The notes under the pieces: model-generated
What the model saw: the letters and a program-made list of their open reading frames with translations, nothing else
Database searches by the model: none
Told to the model about the DNA's origin: nothing
Translations under genes and position numbers: made by a program
Shown here: positions 45,492 to 55,384 of the stretch, piece by piece
Numbering within the stretch: the first letter of the stretch is position 1
Layout of the letters: each line of letters begins with the position of its first letter
Source: Microvelia longipes
Lineage: Eukaryota > Arthropoda > Insecta > Hemiptera > Veliidae
Length of the DNA: 64,000 nucleotides
Assembly (NCBI GenBank): GCA_018340805.1
Contig: JACMZG010001863.1
Coordinates: 56,545,080-56,609,079 of the forward strand
Reading direction: 5' to 3'

Positions 45492-45649
45492 CTAAACAAA
45501 CCAATCAATCAGTTTAACATATATTTGTTTACAGAATTAAATTAGGTAGGTGTTATCTAGACCTGTAGCTGTGGTTATACAAGCACTCAATTCCTAAAAC
45601 CATAAGAGCACTTGATTCTTATGATCATACAAGCACACGATTCCTATTA

Positions 45650-46062
45650 GTCCAATAGCCCAGGGGTGTTTTGTTAATAAAAAGTGTAATGGCTGGAACC
45701 GGTCTCAATTTTTCGTAAATACCTTCCTGAACAAGGATCTGAAATTCTGCTGACTCGTATGGGATGGTGTCCCAGGCAGAAACACTTTAGGGGTCAAAGG
45801 TTCTGCTGGGACACCCTTCCAATACGAGTCGGCAGATTTCCTTGTTCAGAGGTATTTACAAAAAATTAAACCCGTTTCCAGCCATTACACTTTTTATTAA
45901 CTTCAGTGGTAAATTTGACATGTAAAGTGCGTTCTGCCTGGGACACCCATCCGATACGAGTCTGCAGAATTGCAGATCCTTGTTCAGGAAGATATTTACG
46001 CAAAATTGAGACCGGTTCCAGCCATTACACTTTTTATTAACAAAACACCCGGGCTCTTGGTC
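45650..46062. mobile_element. Foldback element, 413 bp, one direct and two inverted units
   Basis: Ends GTCCAATAGCCCAGG and CCCGGGCTCTTGGTC next to TA. The first unit runs plus and the following two run minus, so the element folds on itself with an extra unit. Shares GTGTAATGGCTGGAACCGGT and the CCGACTCGTATCGGATGGGT core with the other two copies. Confidence 0.8.
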
Positions 46063-46584
46063 TATATGATAATTAGAGCATTCAACTGCTATGATCACAC
46101 AAGCATTCGATTTCTATAATCACTTACCAAGGAGCATCACAATGATGGTACACACCCATGTATGGTATCATATGTGCATCCAATAATGGTACAGAAATAT
46201 GCGCATATCCCATGCATATAGACCTGCCAAGGATACATGTAGCCACATCAATAGCATTTCTCACTAAAAAAGCCTTGAAACTCAGAAAGAGAAAATTAAG
46301 GGAAAATGAGAAAAACAAAGCAGAGGACTAAAGTAAGCTGAGCCCTCCAAATCAGTGTAAATTTAGAAAGAGACTGCCCAACGCCCATAAACCATCTACT
46401 AAGCCATCTTGAACAACAAAATAAGAATCATTATTTTGAACACGAAAATGTCATGGGTATCACCCACTCTAATCAAATTAAACATACACAGTGTCTTTTT
46501 ATTCGTTCTGTCTATTGTAGGTTTTTGTATGCAAAGTGTATTATTCCTATGAACACCCATGTACTCGTCTTGGACTACAGTTGC

Positions 46585-46818
46585 TGTCTCATAGGAGGAA
46601 AGCTTTCGAGGCTTGGTATGTGACCCAAATCTTTGGCTGGTCTAATGACTTGTTCGTGTGTAGACTCTGAAGTGATTATTCTTCCTCTTGGTCGGTGTGC
46701 TGGTAGATTTTTGTTCACTTCTCATTTGTCTAAAACCTCTCCTATTGTCCACTCTGTATCTGTTATTAATTCTTTGTCCTGTTCGTCAAATGTTATTCTT
46801 TCTCCTTCTTTGTAAAAA
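46585..46818 (-). pseudogene. Coding-like remnant next to the mariner insertion, unknown family
   Basis: A minus-strand frame reads YKEGERITFDEQDKELITDT, then EWTIGEVLDK, one stop, then EVNKNLPAHRPRGRIITSES and HIPSLESFPPMRQQL. It abuts the left end of the mariner at 46821, which may have split it. Composition is coding-like but I cannot assign it. The RhoGEF exons on either side join without gap, so it is not a missing RhoGEF exon. Confidence 0.3.
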
Positions 46819-46820
46819 TA

Positions 46821-47740
46821 CGAGGTCTGTCCCATAAATACGTATAAAAAAATCATAAAAATTTTATTTTACAATTAATCATCAAATAAAATTTTGTCCC
46901 CCTCGAAGTACTCCCCCCTGATAAAATGCACTTGGTCTAACGCCGTTTCCATTGTTGAAAACATCCTTAAAGTCCTCTACTTTGAGGCTATTCAGCTGCC
47001 TCGTCGCTCCTTTTATGTCATCCACCTCCCCCAAATGGCGCCCCCGAAGCAACATTTACATTTAGGAAACTAAAAAAAGTCACACGGTACCAAATAGGGT
47101 GAATAAGGTGGCTGGTCAGTGACTGCAATTGAGTTGCGCGCCAAAAATGTGTGTACAACCAATGACGTGTGCAATGGAGCATTGTCGTAATGAAGGATCC
47201 AAAGTTTTACATGCTTTTCATCCAAGCAAACCGTGCTTGTAGGTAACTTTTATTTTACACAAATTTAGTTCATAAGCCATTTTAACTGTCGATCGACAAT
47301 TTTTGAAGACAATTGATCGAACCGATCCACATTTTCGTCAGAAACGAAGTGGTGGGCGTCCAGGGCGAGGTCATCCTTGAAGTCTTCTGTCCTTCTCTAA
47401 ACCGCTTTAACCACTTGTGGACCTTTGGTTCCTTCAAGGCATCTTCTCCATACACTATCACTAATGCTTCATGAATTTCTCGACCGTTCTTGCCGAGTTT
47501 AGCAAGAAATTTGATATTGATACGCTGCTGATCGGTAAGAGAGATTTCCATGCCGACGAGTTATTAAGAAAGGGGGCGGACCAACTGACTGTAGATACTG
47601 ACTTATGACTCATGAGGCGCTGTCCACCTAGCTCAGGCTTGTTTGGGTTGTTAGTGGAGGGGGAAGCTCACTGTCTCGTCTCTCCAATTCCTGCTTAGAT
47701 CCAAATAATTATTTTATACGTATTTATGGGACAGACCTCG
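46821..47740 (-). mobile_element. Mariner element, internally deleted (copy 1)
   Basis: Ends are CGAGGTCTGTCCCATAAATA and its inverted partner at the right end, each flanked by TA (46819-46820 and 47741-47742). At 920 bp it is shorter than a complete mariner (about 1.3 kb). The minus-strand transposase starts MEISLTDQQRINIKFLAKLG at 47551 and keeps the HTH region (EPKVHKWLKRFREGQ). After a deletion, only the C-terminal part with ...LHYDNAPLHTS and ...PYLVPCDFF is readable, with frame breaks. It lies in the RhoGEF intron between 48537 and 45491. Confidence 0.88.
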
Positions 47741-47744
47741 TATA

Positions 47745-48490
47745 TTCTCCCTTAATTCCAGTTTTCTAGATTAACCCTGTTGTGACCTTAGTCGGGGATT
47801 TTGGTTTGGTGACTTAGTCGAGGATTTGTTGGTTTGGGGTTGCGGTCCAATTTAGATTCAATCTTACCATAATTGTAGCAGGCATGGTTTGTTTAGGTTC
47901 CAGGTTCAAGCCTATTAGCCCTTGTCTGTACCTCACACAGAGCTATGTCCTGAGAACAGTCATAGTTTTATTGTGGTTTGTATTGGGTTGGGCAGCCTCC
48001 GGATAGAGCTGTCCTTATCTGTGGCCATCAACAGATATAATTTATTTCTGAAGAGTTCTTCCAGTAATTTCCTTTTATAGCTTTTATTAGTGAAGTTTTG
48101 TTTATAATTTGCATTTGAATTATTTTATGATTTTTTTGTTATTCGAGCGCCCTACTAATAGTTTTATCTGTTTGTGGGCTCGTTAAAAATATTTAAAAAA
48201 ACAAAAAAGAATAAAATGAGTTAAAATAGAACTAAATATACACAAGATAAAATATGTGAGGGTACCTGGATGCCTTGGGAACAGACGAGAGGTGAAAAGG
48301 AGAAGAAATAACTAAGAGGAAAAGGCGGGAAATACTGCTGTCATAAAAAAACCCTAACTTTCCTTAATGGTCCAGAAGTCTGGAAGAGCCTCAGAGGTCT
48401 CAAAGATCCTCCTCGAAACCCCACATACAAGGATATGTGATTGAAGGGGATAAGAAATGAGTAGAAAGGAGGGCCAACACGTTTGCTGCC
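47745..48490. other. RhoGEF intron DNA right of mariner copy 1, no feature seen
   Basis: Contains no complete frame. Minus-strand pieces (for example RPQPQTNKSSTKSPNQNPRL) may be more of the remnant at 46585-46818, but stops are frequent. Confidence 0.4.
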
Positions 48491-48536
48491 TCAATAACTA
48501 CAGTGTTACCAACTTGCAGTAACAGTCACAACTTAC

Positions 48537-48763
48537 CATAGACTCAAGTATAGAAGATATATCACCGATTATAGGTCCCTCTTTTCTCTTATTCTTCATA
48601 AGAGAGTTGAAAGTATTGTGTATTTCAAGTATTTCCTCTAGATTAGCAAACAGAAGCTGTAGGGACTCGGATGGTAAGATTTGCTCTTCCCTCATTGGCC
48701 TATGGAATACCTGGTCCAGCACCTTGAGCCCTCGAACATGCGTTCGTTCCGTGTGGAATAATT
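48537..48763 (-). CDS. RhoGEF exon: DH domain, conserved region 1
   Basis: A 227-bp exon, acceptor GTGTTTCAG, donor ATG|GTAAGT. It opens ELFHTERTHVRGLKVLDQVF, the CR1 helix of Dbl-homology domains that contacts the Rho switch regions; the Glu in HTERTH sits where the catalytic CR1 Glu is expected. It continues with LFANLEEILEIHN (the LF.N..EI...H motif) and EGPIIGDISSILESM. It ends in phase 0, and the next exon continues the alignment with no missing residues. Clear family match; a DH domain of another RhoGEF subfamily is less likely because of the EVIN-ELF.TE..HVR junction typical of ARHGEF11/12. Confidence 0.95.
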
Positions 48764-49029
48764 CTGAAACACAAATTTGGATTAAAGCCAAGGGAAAAAT
48801 AATAAATTCATAACAATAACATCACAGAACTACTTTGCCAATAAGTTTAGACTCAAGTGATTTTGTTAAGGGAGGCAAGCATACACTGTATAAGCAAATT
48901 TATAAGAGGTTGTTTAGATGAGCAAAGTGGAGGGGGTAATTTTTATCTAAAGTGTTCTTACTTTATTAATTTTTATCTGGGATTTTACTTATTTTCTATT
49001 TTTATTACCTCATCTTAATTAATAACCAA

Positions 49030-49145
49030 GATTATATGTTATATTATATTATAACATATATTTATTATATGTTATATTATACTATAACATATATTTATCA
49101 TATGTTATATTATATTATAACATATATTATATGTTATAATAATGT
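49030..49145. repeat. Palindromic AT array
   Basis: Three units built on ATATGTTATATTATATTATA then ACATATATTTAT; each unit is itself an inverted repeat (ATGTTATA / TATAACAT). RhoGEF intron. Confidence 0.9.
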
Positions 49146-49734
49146 ATAGTAAGGACTACAACAACAATTTTACAAATTTGATTTGAGACTATTTTTTTTT
49201 AATTACCTGTGTATAAACATCAAATATTCATACAAATTGTTTCCACAAAATTTACAGGTCAGTTTGCCACAAACTGTGATCAGTTCTTTCTTTCATACAA
49301 CACGATTTTTGAACAAAGAATTTTTTCAGTCAATTTTGGAGTTATAGGAACAGGAACAAAACAGAAATATTACAAGTGAACGAACATACAAAACCATACA
49401 GTTTACCACTGTGGTTAATTGGTGTCACTAGCATACATAAACGAGTATGCCTACATACACAAACATGCATGTCAATTTTATAAAACCAGAATTTACCATA
49501 CGCATTAAAACAGTAGTTTTTTTTACTAATCCTAGACTTTTAATCATTTTACAATTATTAATAAAAATAGTAAAATAACTTTTCCTTTATAAGATAAAAA
49601 GAAAAAATTGGTGAAAAATAAACACCTCTAACCTCAAGCAATTTTCTGCATTTCTGGAGAAGTAACAAAAAAAGTTCTAAACTTTTTAAGTTCAAGAGTC
49701 TTCTAAGACATCATTGGTTCATGAAACTCTCTTT

Positions 49735-50137
49735 CTACCCACAAATCCCTTACTTACACTTTTCAACCCACAAATCCCCCTCACCATAATAACTTCTTTC
49801 AACCACAAATCCTTGCCCATCTAATTAATCTTCTTTTCAACCCACAAATCCCTTGACTCACCATTAATAACTTCTTTTCCCCACAAATCCCTCAACTCAC
49901 CATTAACAACCTTTTCAACCCACAAATCCTCAAAATCCCCATTAATAACTTCTTTAAACCCACAAATCCCCAACTCACCATAATAACTTTTTCAACCCAC
50001 AAATCCCTTTGACTCACCATTAATAACTTCATTTCAACCCCAATCCTAACTCACCATATAACAACTTCTTTTCAACCCACAAATCCCTCAAATCACCATT
50101 AATAACTTCTTTTCAACCCAAAAATCCCTCGACTCAC
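49735..50137 (-). repeat. 41-bp minisatellite repeating the upstream exon's 5' splice site
   Basis: About 10-11 imperfect copies of a 41-bp unit directly abut the 3' end of exon 50138-50313. Read on the minus strand each unit contains GAAGTTATTAATG|GTGAGT followed by a T/G-rich spacer. That is the last 13 exon bases plus the donor, so the array is a tandem amplification of an exon-intron boundary. Several units keep a good donor core (for example the units around 49861, 49897, 50014); others have lost it. Confidence 0.9.
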
Positions 50138-50313
50138 CATTAATAACTTCTTGTCTTTTCTTCTCATGCCTAGTTAATACTTTAAACTGATGCTCAGGTA
50201 CAGATTTGGTCCAGTCAGGAGGATCCGGCTCGGCCTCTATATCACTATCGAGGACCGGACCTGTGTCCCGACTCCCCAACACTTCCACCGAGTTTATTGG
50301 ACTCTCCAAACTC
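50138..50313 (-). CDS. RhoGEF exon: acidic linker and start of DH domain
   Basis: A 176-bp exon with acceptor TTTATAG and donor ATG|GTGAGT. It carries 58 whole codons: a linker (SLESPINSVEVLGSRDTG), an acidic segment with a Trp (EPDPPDW) like the short helix before the DH domain in LARG/PDZ-RhoGEF, then KKRQEVIN, the conserved start of DH helix 1. The last codon is split (G|AA). The last 13 bases of the exon, together with its donor, are copied about ten times in the intron just downstream as a 41-bp minisatellite. Use of the first extra donor would add GESRDFW... and, because 41 is not a multiple of 3, a premature stop soon follows. Confidence 0.92.
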
Positions 50314-51174
50314 CTATAAACAGATACATCACTTTTATATCAATTCAATTCAAACAATTAAATGGTTAATACAATTCTATTACTTCTTTCAAATGGTTAA
50401 TCCCCTGTAGAAATTTTCATTCACGCAAACTACAGAGTTTTTTCCTCCCTGCAAACTTCTTTAGTTTGTTGCTGGTTATATAGATTATAATTTATTTGAC
50501 CAAACACAATATTACATCAAATAGGGGCAAGTCCTTATTAAATCCATTGTTAACTAAGGAATGGTGAAGTGATGAAGTAACCAAAATTTCTTTCCCTCAT
50601 TTATTAGTCATTAGATAAAATACAATGGAGTTATGAGAACCACCAGACATTTTGATACAGGATCTCTTGGAAGCTTCTTCCAATCTCATCATGAATGTAA
50701 GGACAATATACATAGTCTTGCACGAAGCCAGTGGCCGGGTTGAGAACCCTCTAACCAGAAATAGACACTAGGATCGTTGCTGGTTGATTGTTACAGATCA
50801 CTTTGCACTCCAAAGGTTCACTAGATAGTCCAAATTTTTAACCTACACTCTCACATTAAAAAGTTAAAAAACTTTTAAAATGAATTAACCTCTGAACTTA
50901 TTACTAGACACAAATTGGTAAACTTGGTTAATTCACTTTCTTAGGGATTTAAAAATAACTACTGTTTAACCTTCGTCGTGTCCACACGAAAATGATCATA
51001 CTGACACCTACTTTTTTATTTTTGGGATCAGTGGGTGCTGAAACGTGGACAGTTGATGAAAATAGTGGGAGCCACATTTTCACTCATACCAATGCGTTCC
51101 TCCTGCTGTTATAGGAAAGAGCATAAATACAGATAAAAATATCTATCGTGTGCGGTTCCAATAGGATTAACGGT

Positions 51175-51191
51175 ATATATATATATATAAA

Positions 51192-51236
<45 letters not shown>

Positions 51237-51290
51237 ATATATATGTATATAATATTATATATATATATATAATATATTTATTTTATTTAT
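51175..51290. repeat. (AT)n microsatellite
   Basis: AT run close to the acceptor side of exon 50138-50313's upstream intron; about 75 bp from the donor of exon 51366-51446. Confidence 0.95.
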
Positions 51291-51365
51291 TTATTTATAT
51301 ATGATGTTACAAGTAAATAGGTAGATGTAAGTAGTACATAATCAAAGAAGACATGAGATACATAC

Positions 51366-51446
51366 CTGGTTGAGAGACTAGAATTAGACGAGCTACCAGA
51401 GTGCTCTACATAAGATAAACCAGCCTGCGTATCCAGCTCTACATCA
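51366..51446 (-). CDS. RhoGEF exon: Ser-rich linker before the DH domain
   Basis: An 81-bp internal exon. The acceptor is TTTGTTTCAG and the donor is AG|GTATGT. It starts with the last base of a codon and ends with two bases of the next (AG), which joins the next exon as an Arg codon. It encodes an acidic start (DVELDTQAG) followed by a Ser-rich stretch ending SSSNSSLSTR. The same acidic-then-Ser-rich pattern, ending in a SLSTRSLE-type motif, occurs just before the DH domain in vertebrate ARHGEF11/12. This linker is predicted to be disordered. The preceding exon must end with two codon bases; I could not find it to the right. Confidence 0.8.
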
Positions 51447-51449
51447 CTG

Positions 51450-52870
51450 AAACAAACAAGCAAACAAATCAGTTCTCTTCTCTTCACAAGCAAAATGTGT
51501 TCACAAGCACTTTTATCAAACAAACAAAGTACGCGTCGTTTCCTTTGAAAAAACCCAACAAATATCAGATCATAAGCAGCCAAATATGAAAACCTTACTT
51601 AAAAAGATGTACAAACTATAAGCATGTTTCTAGGAAAATATATATTTTTCTATTCCAAAAACTATACTTGGGAATGGGGTACTTCGTCAAACCTTAAACA
51701 AAACAAGGGCCTATCGCCAACTTCCTTGGCCACACGGTAAGACACGTGTTTTATTAAATCACGTAAGTTTCAGTTCTTGCTAAATCAGGCGCGATAAGTA
51801 CTTAGATAGGGCAACAAATCCTATGAAAATAACTTCAACTGACTACATAAAATAACTTAATTGGAAGATGCAGGTTTTCCTGCGAAAACGTAAAGGTTTT
51901 CTTAGAACCACGTCAATCCAAAGTTTCGCTTTCACTACGGAAGCATTGTCAGGGATGTATTTAGCACATCATAGACAAAAGTTGCATACATAGCTGAAAC
52001 GTTGGATTCATCACGAAATTGCCTTGACGCCGTCACCGGAAGACTTGAAACATTAGAGCAATAATCCCGGAAGCCTTTAAAAAATGCCTCATAGGAAGAA
52101 ATATTTCACACACCAACATGTTTTCTTTGACACTATGTACCATTTATGTTAGATAACCACGCGAGCTTAAAGCGTTAGTTATCATGAATAAAACAACCAG
52201 CAGAGATACCAGGAGAATGAGGGAACTTGATAGAAAAAGAAACGAAAGTAATCAGTTGTTATTTGGATGTTTTATCAAAGAGTGTCTGTCCGTGTTGCCA
52301 AGTGATAGGCTGGTCACCTCGGCTCTCGGCACGCATCCAAATATAAAAATCTAAAATAAAAACAACTCGTAATAAATAAACACAACAGTTGGTCAATAGC
52401 ATGTCTTGTAGAGTTCGTGTTATTGACTTTCTCAGACAACTTCCTTTTCTTCCCAGTACAATTTTTAGGAATTTAAATTGTCCGCTACAGGAAATTTATT
52501 CCCCATAGGTAAGAGGTTTTAAACAACGATACTAGAAAAAAAACAATTTATGTCGGTTATTCGCAATTAAAATTATTTTCTCTTGAGACATGAATAGCAA
52601 ATTAATTACAAATGTTTCAAGTTTTACGAAGTTAAATTAAGACTAAAGTTCAGGAAAGACTTGCACTTATCATGAAGTCACATAAAGTTTGAAGTTTTGA
52701 AATAAACTAAAAAGATAAGAAGTAAAAACAACCTAAAGCTGATATTGTCCAAAATATTTGAGTTGAGATATAAAGATAAGTATATTTAACAAGAAAATTG
52801 TAAACTTAGAATAATACTAATATAGAAGTAGCAACGGACCGTAAACACAATGTAATTCTACTGATAACAC
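51450..52870. other. Upstream RhoGEF intron, mostly featureless
   Basis: No further RhoGEF exon found. The only item is the small ORF at 52184-52354. Confidence 0.5.
52184..52354 (+). CDS. Small unassigned ORF, 56 codons
   Basis: ATG at 52184 gives MNKTTSRDTRRMRELDRKRN, ESNQLLFGCFIKECLSVLPS and DRLVTSALGTHPNIKI, stop at 52352-52354. It is charged at the N-terminus, and base composition is less AT-rich than the surroundings. No ribosomal context or splice sites decide it. No family recognised. Confidence 0.22.
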   Translation: MNKTTSRDTRRMRELDRKRNESNQLLFGCFIKECLSVLPSDRLVTSALGTHPNIKI

Positions 52871-52874
52871 GAAA

Positions 52875-53600
52875 GCCGGTTGTCTGGGGTCGCCCCCGGG
52901 GTCTCGACAAGTCGATGTCTCGACACTGCGTAACGTCGACACATAAGTCGATCTTACGCAAAATCAGGACAAAGGTGTCACGTGACTAATTTTAGTCCTA
53001 TACAAACTCCCATAGAGATATGTATATACTAGAGAGGGCATAGCCTATCTTAATACATTGAGAGGCCTGAAACATTTTTAGTAGGACTCTCAGGGGCTCT
53101 GTGTAACCTCATTGAAACCTCCTCCAAGAGGAAGTTATGGTTATAATTAATCAATTGTTTTGGGCTTCCCGCACATTGTTTGTGTTTTGATTTGTATTTT
53201 TAACGTTCTACTATATAAGTTATTGTAATTTTGTACTGATTATTTGATGATAATGATAATCGAATGTGGTCAGGTTACTTTTTCGATGTTTCAAAATTCT
53301 ACCAATAGGGCTCCTCTAGTAATATATCTCTATGCAAACTCGTCGTTATTTCGACACATGGCATGGTTTAACGATGTCTCGACATGTCATCGTCTCGACA
53401 CTACATAACATCGACAGGCGGTGGCAAGTTCTCACGTAGTCTCGACACCACGATGTCTCGACACTAAATAACGTCGACACTTTTCCTTGGTCACAATATT
53501 AGTTTGTATCGACACTTCATAACCTCGACACTTTAAAAAAAATCAGGTGTCGATGTTACGTCGTGTCGAGACGGTAAAAAAAGCAAGTAAGTTGGACAAA
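52875..53600. repeat. GTCGAC/TCTCGACAC repeat cluster
   Basis: A CpG-rich stretch in AT-rich DNA. TCTCGACACTNNNTAACGTC then GACAC recurs at 52918, 53393 (variant), 53456 and 53508 (variant), and inverted at about 53545-53572. CGATGTCTCGACA also recurs. The cluster is opened by the R2 MITE (53011-53334). Inverted outer copies suggest transposon ends with subterminal repeats, but no boundary or coding is clear. Confidence 0.75.
53011..53334. mobile_element. R2 MITE, 324 bp, with target duplication
   Basis: Ends CATAGAGATATGTATATACT and (reverse complement) CATAGAGATATATTACTAGA. Flanks CAAACTCC (53003-53010) and CAAACTCG (53335-53342) match in seven of eight bases. The interior carries GGGCATAGCCTATCTTAATA and TCAGGGGCTCTGTGTAAC, found also at 18580-18790, 20680-20990 and 61925-63050. 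It sits inside the GTCGAC repeat cluster. Confidence 0.8.
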
Positions 53601-53604
53601 GACA

Positions 53605-54585
53605 GTAGAGAATTTTTGCGATCATTCTGATCGATGGCGTTAGACAAGGGGTAACATAAATGTAACAGAACCGGGAAAGAAGAAAGTTTGGTTAGAAAGG
53701 AAACAACATGCATCACAAATACAGACAATAGAAAAAGATGTAACGAAAGAATATAAGGAAAATATCATAAACAGAGGGTTAAGGGGCATGATAAAGCATG
53801 AGAAGAAAGCAATTGCGGAGCTTAAAAAGGAGCAGTGAAGAAACAATGGCCAAGACAACATGATTAAGCTAAATTGAGAGAGTAATTCGAGAGATTGTAG
53901 AAGGTAAGGAAAGAGTTAAAACAAAAGAATGAGATAAAACGGGGCAAGGGAAAGAGGGGATGATGCGGAACCAGGTATAGGAACCAAACCGGGGGGGGGG
54001 GGGGGTGTATAAGAAGGTTATATTCAAACTGAAGGTCAAGGATATAACAAACTCGTTGTTTTTTGGGGAATTTCCTAGGTAAAATGTCAACACTGTTAAA
54101 CCGTAACCGCGCTCTTACCTCTCCGTTCCAACCCTGCATTGATTTCCCTCCATATTTTCATAGTCTTTTTATAAAAAATAATTCTTATAAAGGTAAACTC
54201 ATAATAATATAGCCATACATTAAAGTGCTTTCTAGCAGCAATGAAAACTTATAGCTCGAAAGTCTATTCCATCCACAATTTCAGGAAATCGTTAAGGAGG
54301 AAATATTAGACAAATAATACAATACCAAAGAGCCAATGCAATGAAATCAACCCTTATCAACCAACAATTACTCAAATATGACGGTACACAAAAACCATTA
54401 TTTCAGGTTTTATACCATTAAAACAAGTCAAAACAAATTAAAAAACCGATCATCGACGCTAGAAGACGCCAAAACAAAGTACACAGTCATTAAAAATCAT
54501 AACACAATAAAAAAAGTAACTAATTTTCGTTTAGAGATTCGCTGAAAACAGAAACCCTATGAACATTGCGTAAGAACATTTTAAA
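53605..54585. other. Non-coding DNA with a G-run
   Basis: G-run at 53991-54005. Minus-strand frames at 53543-54139 are low-complexity or hydrophobic without family signs. A purine-rich plus strand (GAAAGAAGAAAG...) covers 53640-53990. Confidence 0.5.
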
Positions 54586-54589
54586 CCAA

Positions 54590-55330
54590 TTCTTATTACA
54601 TCATTATTTCGATTGTAAACAAAATTGTATACGGGCTCATCCTCCCTGCTTCGGACTCGCTTCGCTCGTACTCGGAAATATAGTTCACCAAAGTTATACT
54701 GCAACATGCATTTGGACTCACTTCGCTTGCCTTCAGATAGTAAATGCATCCGTATCATTCTTAGCGGTCACCTATACAGCACTGACCACGCTCAATGCTC
54801 CTTAATTTTTATAATCCACAAAAATCATAAATAAAATAGAAAAATGAATATTTTGCAAACATATAAATACAACTGTTTATACATTACATTTTAGGCATGG
54901 TTATGAACCGTCATAAATCAAATATCATAAATATACTTATCTTATATTTATGAAAATAACTAAACGAAACTTAGTGTATGAGGTAATAATATACACTTGT
55001 ACTAATTTTCAACTCAGTTGGACCATTTTCCTATTTTTCACAATTTTTTTAAAAAACGTACACAAGTCATTCAATAAAAATTGAACTAATACTGATAATA
55101 AGATGAAATTTGGCACATAAGTTAGTCATATACATAGTCACATGTGTTTTATGATTTTTTATTGCGCTGAGTCATTATTGCGGGTTAATGACGTCATAAA
55201 AAATATTTTCCGAATAGCGTAACTACAGCAGTAAACTGATTTTTGTACAAAATTTCAACTCTCTAGCATAAATACACTGGGCGCTACGATGATAACAGAC
55301 ACACAGAAACACCCATACACATACAGAGAC
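54590..55330 (+). repeat. R1 copy, split by mariner copy 2
   Basis: Runs from the TCGCTTCGCTCGTACTCGGA part through TTAATGACGTCATAAAAAAT (55186) to GATGATAACAGACACACAGA. Resumes at 56350 (AGAGACAACTTTGCGAAAAC) after the mariner and ends about 56490. Confidence 0.8.
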
Positions 55331-55384
55331 TATGTGTTGTTTTCAAAAGCATGTAGTATTTATATGGGACATGCTTATAATATA

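Larger units (their letters stand above)
27245..51446 (-). other. RGS-RhoGEF gene (ARHGEF11/12, RhoGEF2-like), partial, 7 exons
   Basis: Gene-level entry for the seven exons listed separately. The product is a Rho guanine-nucleotide exchange factor; this family links Galpha12/13-coupled receptors to RhoA/Rho1 and actomyosin contraction. Exons: 51366-51446, 50138-50313, 48537-48763, 45298-45491, 34610-34838, 30592-30808, 27245-27332. All boundaries are AG/GT and all six junctions preserve the frame, giving about 404 codons. Introns are 1052, 1374, 3045, 10459, 3801 and 3259 bp, and most of their bulk is transposons. The family's N-terminal PDZ and RGS-like domains should lie to the right and the PH end plus C-terminal tail to the left; I found neither. 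Orthology to ARHGEF11/12 rather than another DH-PH protein rests on recalled family motifs in the linker, DH and PH regions. Confidence 0.9.

Noticed and set aside
46124..46318. A RhoGEF exon between 48537 and 45491
   Set aside because: The two neighbouring exons already join without a gap in the DH alignment; the frame is hydrophobic and lacks splice sites in phase.
54090..54165. A further RhoGEF exon on the minus strand (frame ending GLERRG, donor GAG|GTAAGA)
   Set aside because: Splice-like donor only; the encoded residues do not match the expected linker or RGS region and no acceptor fits the required phase.
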